A stretch of 39,478 bases of DNA, from assembly GCA_016291915.1 (NCBI GenBank), contig JAEEZP010000027.1:1-39478 (forward strand), given 5' to 3'. The position numbers were made by a program, and so were the translations under genes. Below are positions 30,847-38,614 of this stretch, in pieces. The notes below the pieces were generated by a model, which was not told where the DNA came from, did not search any database, and saw nothing but the letters and a program-made list of their open reading frames with translations. The DNA is from Prevotella sp. Lineage in GTDB: Bacteria > Bacteroidota > Bacteroidia > Bacteroidales > Bacteroidaceae. Numbering within the stretch: position 1 is the first letter of the stretch; each line of letters starts with the position of its first letter.

Positions 30847-33144
30847 CTCATACACCTCCTCAATGCCATTGAGTCCGTTGGCATCAGCGGGACTAGCACA
30901 GGGATCATAGCCTTCAGGGATATCAAATTTCTCATCTGGATTATAACCTAACGACTTGTCAGCAAAGACTTTCTGCATGTAATACGCCCAGATAGGAAGG
31001 GCCATGTTCGCACCCTGTCCCATCTTCATCGAGTCGAAGTGGATGTCACGGTCTTCGCCACCTACCCAACAGCCACTGACCAATGACGGCGTGAAGCCCA
31101 TAAACCAAGCATCCGAATTACGGTTCGTCGTACCGGTCTTACCACCCATCTCACATTCTATCTTATAACGGTAACGCATACGACTACCAGTACCACCGTC
31201 CATCACACCCTTGAGCATCACCAGCATCTTGTTAGCACTCTCCTCGCTGATCACCTCGTTGACACGTGGCTGGAACTCAGCCAGCGTATTCCCTTCATTA
31301 TCAGTGATCTTCGTCACGAACAAAGGAGCACAACGGATACCATTATTAGCGAAGGTGGTATAGGCACTGACCATCTCACCCACACTTACCTCATTAGGAC
31401 CGAGACAAAGAACGATAGACGGATAGATGCCCGGCGTACTGATACCGAAGTCATTAAGTGTCTGCACAAAATCGTTCGGATCGATACGACTCATCAGATA
31501 AGCAGAGATCCAGTTGTTTGACTGGGCCAGTCCCCACTTCAGCGTTACCATCTGTCCATATCTCGAACGACTACTGTTACGCGGTGTCCAGTTGCCGTAG
31601 CTCCGTTGTACGTTAGGTGCCACATCACAAGGGGACAGTCCGTGTTCCATCGACAAGGAATAAAGGAACGGTTTGATGGTAGAGCCTACCTGTCTGCGGC
31701 CGTCCATCGCCATGTCATATTGGAAATGATGATAGTCGAGTCCACCCACATAGGCTTTTACATACCCCGTATGTGGATCCATGCTCATGAAACCGGAACG
31801 TAGGAATTTCTTATAGTAACGGATAGAATCTAATGGAGTCATGGTCGTGTCTATATCCCCACGATAAGTAAAGACACTCATCTCTAAGGGTTTACGGAAG
31901 GCAGCCTGTATCTCTTCCTCACTGGCGCCATTGCTTTTCATCACCCGATAGCGCTCACTCTGACGGATTGAACGGTTCAGGATGGCAGACACCTCCTTCG
32001 CAGTCAGCGCATCCGTAAACGGTGCATTAGGCTTTGCCCTGTTCTCTTTGTTGAATTCCGGTTGCAGATACTGTGCCACATGACGATAGACAGCATCCTC
32101 AGCATACGCCTGCATACGGGAGTCGATCGTCGTATAGAACTTCAGTCCATCCGTATATATATTATAAGGTTGTCCGTTCTTCTTATGGTTCTTGTTACAC
32201 CATCCATAAAGCGGATCGTTTTCCCATGTCAGTGAATCGATCACGTATTTATTCTTGTTCCAAGAAGGATAATCCGAACGATTCGGTTTTTTTGCCATCA
32301 CATATTGACGCATGAACTCACGGAAGTATGTTGCCAATCCCTCTTTATGATCCTTACGATGGAAATGCAGGACGAGAGGCTCGTCTTTCACGCGATTGTA
32401 AGTACTGTCAGCCAGATAACCAGCCTTCACCATCTGGTTAAGCACCACATTACGTCGTTCCTGACAACGTTCGGGATATCTCACAGGATTGAAATAAGAA
32501 GGGTTCTTACACAGTCCGATGAGGGTTGCCGACTCTGCCAGTGTGAGATTCTTGGGTTCCTTATTAAAATAGGTGTTACTGGCGGTCTTGATACCTACCG
32601 CATTATGCAGGAAATCGAAGTAGTTGAGATACATCGAGATGATCTCTTCCTTGGTGAAGTTATGCTCCAGTTTGATGGCTATCACCCATTCTATAGGTTT
32701 CTGTAGGAGTCGTTCCATCGTACTGTGAGCTGTAGAGGAATACAACTGCTTAGCCAACTGCTGGGTAATGGTTGAACCGCCACCGGCACTGGTCTGACGG
32801 AGGATACCACGCTTCAGGATAGCACGTCCTAACGCAATGAAGTCAATACCCGAATGATCATAGAAACGCTGGTCCTCAGTGGCTACCAATGCCTGGATCA
32901 GTTCAGGTGAGAGGTTGTTGTAGTCAACCATCACACGATTCTCCCTGCCGGAGCTCCACGTTCCCATCACTTTACCATCTGCAGAGAAAATCTGCGAGGC
33001 ATACTTACTGATAGGGTTCTGGAGGTCATCCACATTGGGCATATACCCTACCCAACCATTCCATATGGCAACAAAGCCCACTACGAGGGCTGCTATACCT
33101 ATTAATAATGTTCCCCAAAGGAAACGTATAAACGCCTTTCTCAT
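30844..33144 (-). CDS. Bifunctional class A penicillin-binding protein (PBP1A-like)
   Basis: A 766-aa inner-membrane enzyme that polymerises and cross-links peptidoglycan. One N-terminal transmembrane segment (about 8-30). The GT51 domain has Ala-Thr-Glu-Asp-Gln-Arg-Phe (catalytic Glu90), Gly-Gly-Ser-Thr-Ile-Thr-Gln-Gln-Leu-Ala-Lys at 122-132, and Met-Tyr-Leu-Asn near 171. The transpeptidase domain has Ser488-Thr-Ile-Lys, Ser-Asn-Asn at 542-544 and Lys-Thr-Gly at 669-671, so both activities look intact. The C-terminal tail is short and acidic. It is transcribed divergently from pyrB; its minus-strand promoter region has TATTTTTG at 33175-33182. Confidence 0.96.
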   Translation of the reverse strand: MRKAFIRFLWGTLLIGIAALVVGFVAIWNGWVGYMPNVDDLQNPISKYASQIFSADGKVMGTWSSGRENRVMVDYNNLSPELIQALVATEDQRFYDHSGIDFIALGRAILKRGILRQTSAGGGSTITQQLAKQLYSSTAHSTMERLLQKPIEWVIAIKLEHNFTKEEIISMYLNYFDFLHNAVGIKTASNTYFNKEPKNLTLAESATLIGLCKNPSYFNPVRYPERCQERRNVVLNQMVKAGYLADSTYNRVKDEPLVLHFHRKDHKEGLATYFREFMRQYVMAKKPNRSDYPSWNKNKYVIDSLTWENDPLYGWCNKNHKKNGQPYNIYTDGLKFYTTIDSRMQAYAEDAVYRHVAQYLQPEFNKENRAKPNAPFTDALTAKEVSAILNRSIRQSERYRVMKSNGASEEEIQAAFRKPLEMSVFTYRGDIDTTMTPLDSIRYYKKFLRSGFMSMDPHTGYVKAYVGGLDYHHFQYDMAMDGRRQVGSTIKPFLYSLSMEHGLSPCDVAPNVQRSYGNWTPRNSSRSRYGQMVTLKWGLAQSNNWISAYLMSRIDPNDFVQTLNDFGISTPGIYPSIVLCLGPNEVSVGEMVSAYTTFANNGIRCAPLFVTKITDNEGNTLAEFQPRVNEVISEESANKMLVMLKGVMDGGTGSRMRYRYKIECEMGGKTGTTNRNSDAWFMGFTPSLVSGCWVGGEDRDIHFDSMKMGQGANMALPIWAYYMQKVFADKSLGYNPDEKFDIPEGYDPCASPADANGLNGIEEVYE

Positions 33145-33174
33145 CTATATGACAGCATAAAATATTAGCAAATG

Positions 33175-33182
33175 CAAAAATA
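33175..33182 (-). promoter_or_regulatory. -7-like element for the PBP1A gene
   Basis: On the minus strand TATTTTTG matches TAnnTTTG 30 nt ahead of the start codon. No -33 TTTG is found at the correct spacing. Confidence 0.45.
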
Positions 33183-33227
33183 CACATTTTATTCGAAAAA
33201 AATAGAGAATAAATAAAAAATAATGTG

Positions 33228-33235
33228 TATCTTAG
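33228..33235 (+). promoter_or_regulatory. -7-like element for pyrB
   Basis: TATCTTAG differs from TAnnTTTG at one base and lies 30 nt before the pyrB ATG. The -33 region is A-rich, with no TTTG. No pyrimidine attenuator is visible in the short leader. Confidence 0.4.
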
Positions 33236-33265
33236 CGCTCGAAATAAAAAAAAACATCAGCAAAT

Positions 33266-34213
33266 ATGAAAAAACATGATTTTGTAACGATTGCCGATTT
33301 GACCAAAGAAAAGATCCTTTATATGATCAAGATGGCGCAAGAGTTCGAAAAACATCCCAACAGAGAAATACTGAAAGGAAAAGTGGTGGCAACCCTTTTC
33401 TTTGAGCCTTCCACCAGGACACGACTGAGTTTTGAAACAGCTGCCAACCGCCTTGGAGCCAGGGTGATAGGCTTCGCAGACCCGAAGGTTACCAGTGGTA
33501 CCAAAGGAGAGACTTTGAAAGATACCATCCTGATGGTAAGCAACTACGCTGATGTTATCGCCATGAGACATTATATAGAAGGAGCCGCACGCTATGCCAG
33601 CGAGATCGCTCCCATTCCTATCATCAATGCCGGCGACGGAGCCCATCAGCATCCCTCCCAGTGTATGCTCGACCTATACACCATCTACCAGACGCAAGGA
33701 ACACTTGAGAATCTGAATATCTACTTGGTAGGTGACCTGAAATACGGTCGTACGGTACACTCGCTGATCATGGCCATGCGCCATTTCAATCCTACCTTCC
33801 ATTTCATTGCTCCCGAGGAGTTGGCCATGCCCAATGAATATAAGTTGTACTGTAAAGAAAACAACATCAAATATGTGGAGCACACGGAATTCAACGAGGA
33901 GATTATCAGTGATGCAGATATTATCTACATGACACGTGTGCAGAAAGAACGTTTCTCCGACTTGATGGAATACGAACGGGTGAAAAATGTCTATATCCTG
34001 AAGGCCGACATGTTGGATAACTGTAAGGAGAACATGAAGATCATGCACCCCCTGCCACGTGTGAACGAGATAGCCTATGATGTAGACGAGAATCCACACG
34101 CTTATTATATCCAACAGGCACAGAACGGACTCTATGCCCGTGAGGCGATCATCTGCGACGTGTTGGGAATAACCCTCGAGGAAGTAATGAACGACAAGAC
34201 CATTATTAGTTAA
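33266..34213 (+). CDS. pyrB: Aspartate carbamoyltransferase catalytic subunit
   Basis: It condenses carbamoyl phosphate with aspartate, the first committed step of pyrimidine synthesis. The 315-aa product shows the carbamoyl-phosphate loop Ser-Thr-Arg-Thr-Arg at 49-53, the flexible loop with Ser-Gly-Thr-Lys-Gly-Glu near 85, the Met-Arg-His-Tyr region, Gly-Asp-Gly-x-x-x-His-Pro-Ser-Gln near 126-135, and a distal His-Pro-Leu-Pro-Arg near 257 for phosphate and aspartate contact. Length is normal. The regulatory subunit gene pyrI lies 172 nt downstream, beyond a heptamer repeat array and a hairpin; holoenzyme assembly as in E. coli is expected. Confidence 0.97.
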   Translation: MKKHDFVTIADLTKEKILYMIKMAQEFEKHPNREILKGKVVATLFFEPSTRTRLSFETAANRLGARVIGFADPKVTSGTKGETLKDTILMVSNYADVIAMRHYIEGAARYASEIAPIPIINAGDGAHQHPSQCMLDLYTIYQTQGTLENLNIYLVGDLKYGRTVHSLIMAMRHFNPTFHFIAPEELAMPNEYKLYCKENNIKYVEHTEFNEEIISDADIIYMTRVQKERFSDLMEYERVKNVYILKADMLDNCKENMKIMHPLPRVNEIAYDVDENPHAYYIQQAQNGLYAREAIICDVLGITLEEVMNDKTIIS

Positions 34214-34303
34214 GAGTGAAGAGTGTAGAGTGTAAAGTGTAAAGTGTAAAGTGTAAAGTGTAGAGTGTAGAGTGTAAAGTGTAAAGTGTAGAGTGTAGAG
34301 TTA
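34214..34303. repeat. Heptamer direct-repeat array between pyrB and pyrI
   Basis: About twelve tandem 7-nt units of the form AGTGTAG/AGTGTAA start directly after the pyrB stop and run to about 34303. Units differ only at the last base or two. Here they are all in one orientation, with no opposite arm. The reverse strand encodes an artefactual Leu-His-Ser-Thr-Leu-Tyr-Thr peptide repeat because 7 nt three times equals seven codons. Confidence 0.85.
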
Positions 34304-34311
34304 TGATTACC

Positions 34312-34349
34312 ATTCGGGGACTGGCTCTGTCATGTGCCTGTTCCCGAAT
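34312..34349. repeat. REP-like hairpin between pyrB and pyrI
   Basis: Arms 34312-34321 (ATTCGGGGAC) and 34340-34349 (GTTCCCGAAT) pair over 10 bp with one G-U, enclosing an 18-nt loop that can itself pair GGC with GCC. It is GC-richer than its surroundings and has no T tract, so a terminator is unlikely. It sits 36 nt before pyrI and may affect pyrI translation or mRNA processing. Confidence 0.6.
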
Positions 34350-34385
34350 ATGACCATTAGTAATAAATAACAAAACAAAATAATA

Positions 34386-34841
34386 ATGAATAAGAAAGAA
34401 CGATTGGTTGCCGCCATTGAGAACGGCACAGTGATTGACCATATACCGGCAGATAAGACCTTCCAGGTAGCTAATATGTTGCGTCTTCATGAACTGCCCA
34501 CCCCTATCACCATCGGTAATAATTATATCTCTAAGTTGGTAGGAAAGAAAGGTATTATCAAGGTGGAGAACAAGTTTTTCACCAACGACGAGATATCCCA
34601 ACTGTCTGTAGTGGCCCCCAATGTGGTACTGAACATCATCAAGAATTATGAGGTGATAGAGAAAAAACGGGTTGAGACACCCGACATGCTGCAAGGTATC
34701 GTCAAGTGCAACAACCCCAAGTGCATCACCAATAATGAGCCCATGGCCACCATCTTCCATGTGATAGACAAGGAACAGGGTATCCTGAAATGCCACTACT
34801 GCGACAAAGAGCAGGATATCAATATGGTGGAGTTGGTGTAA
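34386..34841 (+). CDS. pyrI: Aspartate carbamoyltransferase regulatory subunit
   Basis: PyrI binds CTP/ATP and a zinc ion and joins PyrB trimers into the allosteric holoenzyme. The 151-aa product has the N-terminal nucleotide-binding domain (Asn-Gly-Thr-Val-Ile-Asp-His-Ile-Pro-Ala at 13-22; Gly-Lys-Lys-Gly-Ile-Ile-Lys-Val-Glu-Asn at 53-62) and a C-terminal zinc domain with four cysteines Cys108, Cys113, Cys136 and Cys139 in the normal Cys-x4-Cys ... Cys-x2-Cys pattern. The spacing to pyrB is long (172 nt) for a coupled pair; see the repeat and hairpin entries. No separate promoter consensus was found. Confidence 0.96.
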   Translation: MNKKERLVAAIENGTVIDHIPADKTFQVANMLRLHELPTPITIGNNYISKLVGKKGIIKVENKFFTNDEISQLSVVAPNVVLNIIKNYEVIEKKRVETPDMLQGIVKCNNPKCITNNEPMATIFHVIDKEQGILKCHYCDKEQDINMVELV

Positions 34842-34845
34842 AGTT

Positions 34846-34957
34846 AGTTCAAAGTTCATAGTTTAGAGTGTAGAGTTAGCAGGCTTTGCCTGCAAAGTTA
34901 TCGTTAACATTAACGTTGATAATTAACTATTAATTATTAACTATTAACTATTAATTC
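34846..34957. repeat. Heptamer repeat pair with central hairpins between pyrI and glyA
   Basis: Left arm 34846-34878 has AGTTCAA, AGTTCAT, AGTTTAG, AGTGTAG units; right arm about 34919-34957 has TTAACTA, TTAATTA, TTAACTA, TTAACTA units in opposite sense. Between them are two compact perfect hairpins, GCAGGC-TTT-GCCTGC and CGTTAA-CA-TTAACG. The right arm ends against the -33 box of the glyA promoter. Confidence 0.8.
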
Positions 34958-34989
34958 TTTGGTTATTCTTTCACTATTTCATACCTTTG
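34958..34989 (+). promoter_or_regulatory. glyA promoter (Bacteroidetes -33/-7 type)
   Basis: TTTG at 34958-34961, 20-nt spacer, TACCTTTG at 34982-34989: a full consensus match 40 nt before the glyA ATG. Confidence 0.85.
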
Positions 34990-35029
34990 CAGCATCTTAA
35001 TAACTTATTAAATAAATAGAGAAAACACG

Positions 35030-36310
35030 ATGAAAAAAGACGTTGAGATCTTTGATCTCATTGAAAAAGAGCACCAGCGCCAGTTAAAAGGCATGGAGTT
35101 GATCGCATCAGAGAACTTTGTCAGCGATCAGGTTATGAACGCCATGGGCAGCTATTTGACCAACAAATATGCTGAGGGTTATCCCGGCAAACGCTATTAT
35201 GGCGGCTGTCAGGTAGTAGATCAGGTTGAGCAACTGGCTATCGACAGAGTATGCAAGCTCTTCGGTGCTGAGTATGCTAACGTCCAGCCACACTCCGGTG
35301 CACAGGCAAACGCTGCTGTGCTGTTAGCTGTGCTGAAGCCCGGTGATACCTTTATGGGTCTGAACCTTGACCACGGTGGTCACCTCTCTCACGGATCAAA
35401 AGTAAACACCAGTGGTATTCTCTATAATCCCATCGGTTACAACCTGAATAAAGAGACAGGAAGAGTGGATTACGATGAGATGGAAGCACTGGCATTGGAG
35501 CATAAGCCAAAGCTCATCATCGGTGGTGGTTCTGCCTATAGCAGAGAGTGGGACTACAAGCGTATGCGTGAGATTGCCGATAAGGTAGGTGCTTTGCTGA
35601 TGGTTGACATGGCTCATCCTGCCGGACTCATTGCTGCCGGACTCCTTGAGAACCCAGTTAAATACGCACATATCGTTACATCTACGACCCACAAGACCTT
35701 GCGCGGTCCGCGCGGTGGTATTATCCTAATGGGTAAGGACTTTGAGAATCCTTGGGGCCTGAAGACACCAAAGGGTGTTACAAAGATGATGAGTCAGCTG
35801 CTCAACAGTGCAGTCTTCCCCGGACAACAGGGTGGTCCGCTGGAGCATGTCATCGCTGCTAAGGCTGTTGCCTTCGGTGAGGCTCTGCAACCAGAGTTCA
35901 AAGAGTGGGCTAAGCAGGTACAGAAGAATGCGAAGGTGCTGGCAGAAGAGTTGGTAAAACGTGGTTTCTATATCGTAAGTGGTGGTACCGACAACCATTC
36001 TATGCTCGTTGACTTACGTCCGAAGTACCCTGAGTTGACTGGTAAGGTGGCTGAGAATGCGCTCGTCGCTGCTGACATCACCGTCAATAAGAACATGGTA
36101 CCTTTCGACAGTCGTTCTGCTTTCCAGACATCCGGTCTGCGTTTAGGAACACCGGCCATCACTACCCGTGGTGCTAAGGAAGACCTGATGGTGCTCATCG
36201 CAGAGTTGATCGAGGAAGTGCTAAACGATCCTACCAACGAGGAGGTTATCGCTCGTGTACGTGCCAAGGTGAACGAGACAATGAAGGATTATCCGCTCTT
36301 CGCATATTAA
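35030..36310 (+). CDS. glyA: Serine hydroxymethyltransferase
   Basis: This PLP enzyme interconverts serine and glycine with tetrahydrofolate, supplying one-carbon units. The 426-aa product has the canonical N-terminal Leu-Ile-Ala-Ser-Glu-Asn-Phe at 24-30, Tyr-Ala-Glu-Gly-Tyr-Pro-Gly-Lys-Arg-Tyr-Tyr-Gly-Gly at 47-59, His-Gly near 121, the Asp-Met-Ala-His region at 193-196, and the PLP lysine Lys222 in Thr-Ser-Thr-Thr-His-Lys-Thr-Leu-Arg-Gly-Pro-Arg-Gly-Gly. Length and motifs are normal. It is monocistronic with a strong promoter and a strong downstream terminator. Confidence 0.98.
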   Translation: MKKDVEIFDLIEKEHQRQLKGMELIASENFVSDQVMNAMGSYLTNKYAEGYPGKRYYGGCQVVDQVEQLAIDRVCKLFGAEYANVQPHSGAQANAAVLLAVLKPGDTFMGLNLDHGGHLSHGSKVNTSGILYNPIGYNLNKETGRVDYDEMEALALEHKPKLIIGGGSAYSREWDYKRMREIADKVGALLMVDMAHPAGLIAAGLLENPVKYAHIVTSTTHKTLRGPRGGIILMGKDFENPWGLKTPKGVTKMMSQLLNSAVFPGQQGGPLEHVIAAKAVAFGEALQPEFKEWAKQVQKNAKVLAEELVKRGFYIVSGGTDNHSMLVDLRPKYPELTGKVAENALVAADITVNKNMVPFDSRSAFQTSGLRLGTPAITTRGAKEDLMVLIAELIEEVLNDPTNEEVIARVRAKVNETMKDYPLFAY

Positions 36311-36327
36311 TCCACCTTATTAATAAT

Positions 36328-36364
36328 ATAATAGAGAGATGAAAGTCTCTCTATTATTTTTTTA
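36328..36364 (+). terminator. glyA intrinsic terminator
   Basis: A perfect 12-bp stem (36328-36339 and 36346-36357), 6-nt loop and an eight-T run to 36364. The next gene on the same strand begins only 2 nt later. Confidence 0.9.
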
Positions 36365-36366
36365 CA

Positions 36367-37641
36367 ATGATGCTTATAACACTGATCTGCTCACTCCTGT
36401 TGAATACGGTCTCCATCGATGACACTGAGGTAGATACCCTATCTCAGGAACCTTCACGTATCGGTGCTCAGTTGTCGGTACTACCGGGAACTGTCATCAG
36501 TGTGGACCGATATCAGAGGAGTTGGATGAGGAAGCATCATAACATGGCTATCGACGCACGACTGAACTACCGGGCCTTGCCGAAAGACAGTGACTATTAT
36601 GCGGAGGATTATCACTACCCCACTCTTTCTGTTGGAATGATCTATCATCTCAACCACGGGGTGACGATGCATAAGGATCCTGAAGAGTACCCCCGTATCA
36701 CACAACTGGATCACGATGTGCAGATGGGAAATATCATTAGTTTCTATGGTGCCTTCAGCCGTCCGATACTACGGAAGAAACGATGGGAACTCGACTACAC
36801 CTTAATGGTTGGCACAGGATACAGTCATCGCAAATACGATAAGTACAACAATATAGACAATGAGATGATCGGTTCACGCTGGCTCATCTTCTTCGGATTG
36901 GAGACGTCACTGAGCTACCAACTGACGAAAGACTTTGCCTTGCAGACCGGTGTCACCTTCTATCATCACAGCAACGGCACCCTGAGCCGCCCTAACAAAG
37001 GATGTAACGTCGTGGCACCCCATATCGGTGTCAGCTACCGACCTTATCAGGAAACGACGACAGTGGATAAAGTCACCCATCATCCGTTCAAGCCTTACAT
37101 CTATGGGAATATCTCCCCGGGTATCGGACTGCGCACGTTGTTTGAGGACTGGGTGTACACACAGTTTAACGTCCCACATGATGATCCCCAGTACCTTACC
37201 AGTCACTTTAAGACCTACGTCACCTACTCGCTGCAGGCCGATGTGATGTACCGCTATGCCCGACGTTGGGCTTCCGGCCTCGGCTTCGACGTGTTTTACG
37301 GCAATTACTGTAAACGAGCGGAAGAAGTAAACAAGGTTTACGGTCATGAGGAGAAACTCAGTCCGTGGTCATTGGGGTTATCCGTCAAGCATGAGGTGTT
37401 CTACCATCGTCTCTCATTGGCCATCTCCGCAGGCTACTACCTCTATCGTAACATGGGCCACTGGGCTACCAAACAAGAGAAATCATACTATGAGCGCATC
37501 GGCATCAACTATGCGATACCCCATCTGGGAGGTATCAAGATCGGTGCTCATATTAAGGCCCACCTCACAAAAGCCGACCTTACAGAACTTGTAATAAGTG
37601 TTCCAATTGTAAGAGATCGTCGTCTGTTGTCATCCAACTGA
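36367..37641 (+). CDS. Outer-membrane PagL-like lipid A deacylase / acyloxyacyl hydrolase family protein
   Basis: A 424-aa protein with a short N-terminal hydrophobic segment (about 1-14) and beta-barrel-like alternating strands throughout. The PagL-type catalytic motif appears as Phe-Tyr-His-His-Ser-Asn-Gly at 198-204 (His200, Ser202), with Asn-Lys-Gly-Cys-Asn-Val at 210-215 where P. aeruginosa PagL has its glutamate; here that position looks like Asn214. The protein is about twice the size of PagL, as are other Bacteroidetes members. Expected role: removal of an acyl chain from lipid A in the outer membrane. The start is just after the glyA terminator with no visible promoter; ATG at 36370 is equally possible. 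The 3' end overlaps ltaE by 62 nt. Confidence 0.75.
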   Translation: MMLITLICSLLLNTVSIDDTEVDTLSQEPSRIGAQLSVLPGTVISVDRYQRSWMRKHHNMAIDARLNYRALPKDSDYYAEDYHYPTLSVGMIYHLNHGVTMHKDPEEYPRITQLDHDVQMGNIISFYGAFSRPILRKKRWELDYTLMVGTGYSHRKYDKYNNIDNEMIGSRWLIFFGLETSLSYQLTKDFALQTGVTFYHHSNGTLSRPNKGCNVVAPHIGVSYRPYQETTTVDKVTHHPFKPYIYGNISPGIGLRTLFEDWVYTQFNVPHDDPQYLTSHFKTYVTYSLQADVMYRYARRWASGLGFDVFYGNYCKRAEEVNKVYGHEEKLSPWSLGLSVKHEVFYHRLSLAISAGYYLYRNMGHWATKQEKSYYERIGINYAIPHLGGIKIGAHIKAHLTKADLTELVISVPIVRDRRLLSSN

Positions 37642-38614
37642 TGACGAAACGACAGACGTCACGGTGCTCATCATAGTCACACCACTTTCCGAAGACCACC
37701 TCTTTCGACAGTTTCTCTTTCTGTTCCTTCGTCAGGATGACAAACTGCTGGTTGGTAGGAGAATCCAGGAACAACGGAATCTGATAATGCTGAAAGAGAC
37801 GTTTCAGTTGCATGGCTTTCTCCATAACTCCTTTTGAGATACGCTCATACAGGTTGTCGGTAAACAAAGCATCAAACTGAACACCCACAAGACGTCCCTT
37901 TGCCAGAAGTGCCCCATGTTGCTTGACAGTAGTAAAGAAATGCTTCGGTGTATTGTTGTGGGTGAAGACAACGGCTTCTCCACAAAGTGCGCCCACCTTC
38001 GTACCTCCGATATAGAAGACATCACAATGATGAGCCAAGAACGGTAAAGAGATATCGTTATCAGGCGCCATCAACCCATAACCCAATCGTGCGCCATCGA
38101 TAAAGAGGGGCAACTCATATTCCTTGCATACATCATAGATATCACTCAGTTCCTGTGCAGTATAGAGCGTACCGTATTCCGTAGGGAAGGTGATATAGAC
38201 GAGTCCCGGGAACACACAATGGTCTTTGTTCTCATCCGCATGAAAGGTTATCAACCAGTTACGCAGATCCTCCACCTTGATCTTTCCCTGATATTCGGGA
38301 AGGGTGAGCACCTTATGACCGGTCATCTCCACAGCACCAGACTCATGCACATTGATATGCGCGGTCTCTGCCGCCAGCACACCCTCATAGACCTGCAGCA
38401 TCGCATCGATAACCACCATATTCGTCTGGGTACCACCCGTCAGGAAGAACACCTCAGCATCATCACACCCACAGGCATGGATGATCTTTTTACGGGCAGC
38501 CTCACTGAACTGATCAAAACCATAACCGGAGGTGAGCTCACGGTTGGTCTCTACCAGATGCTGGAGAACTTCCGGATGGACACCATTGTTGTAGTCGCTT
38601 TCAAAAGAAATCAT
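37580..38614 (-). CDS. ltaE: Low-specificity threonine aldolase / beta-eliminating lyase family
   Basis: A PLP enzyme of fold type I that cleaves threonine or allo-threonine to glycine and acetaldehyde. The 344-aa product has Gly-Gly-Thr-Gln-Thr-Asn at 60-65, a conserved His87-type region (Ala-His-Ile-Asn-Val-His-Glu-Ser-Gly-Ala), the PLP-anchoring Asp-Gly-Ala-Arg-Leu-Gly at 173-178, and the Schiff-base Lys206 in Ile-Gly-Gly-Thr-Lys-Val-Gly-Ala. It follows the PurF-family gene with a 4-nt ATGA overlap, so both are one transcript; both touch glycine or one-carbon/purine metabolism, as does nearby glyA. The 3' end runs 62 nt into the convergent deacylase gene. Confidence 0.88.
   Translation of the reverse strand: MISFESDYNNGVHPEVLQHLVETNRELTSGYGFDQFSEAARKKIIHACGCDDAEVFFLTGGTQTNMVVIDAMLQVYEGVLAAETAHINVHESGAVEMTGHKVLTLPEYQGKIKVEDLRNWLITFHADENKDHCVFPGLVYITFPTEYGTLYTAQELSDIYDVCKEYELPLFIDGARLGYGLMAPDNDISLPFLAHHCDVFYIGGTKVGALCGEAVVFTHNNTPKHFFTTVKQHGALLAKGRLVGVQFDALFTDNLYERISKGVMEKAMQLKRLFQHYQIPLFLDSPTNQQFVILTKEQKEKLSKEVVFGKWCDYDEHRDVCRFVISWMTTDDDLLQLEHLLQVL

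Noticed and set aside
34206..34859. A 217-codon minus-strand frame with a Leu-His-Ser-Thr-Leu-Tyr-Thr peptide repeat
   Set aside because: It is antisense to pyrI, and the peptide repeat is just the 7-nt DNA array read as codons; pyrI on the other strand is a clear enzyme subunit.
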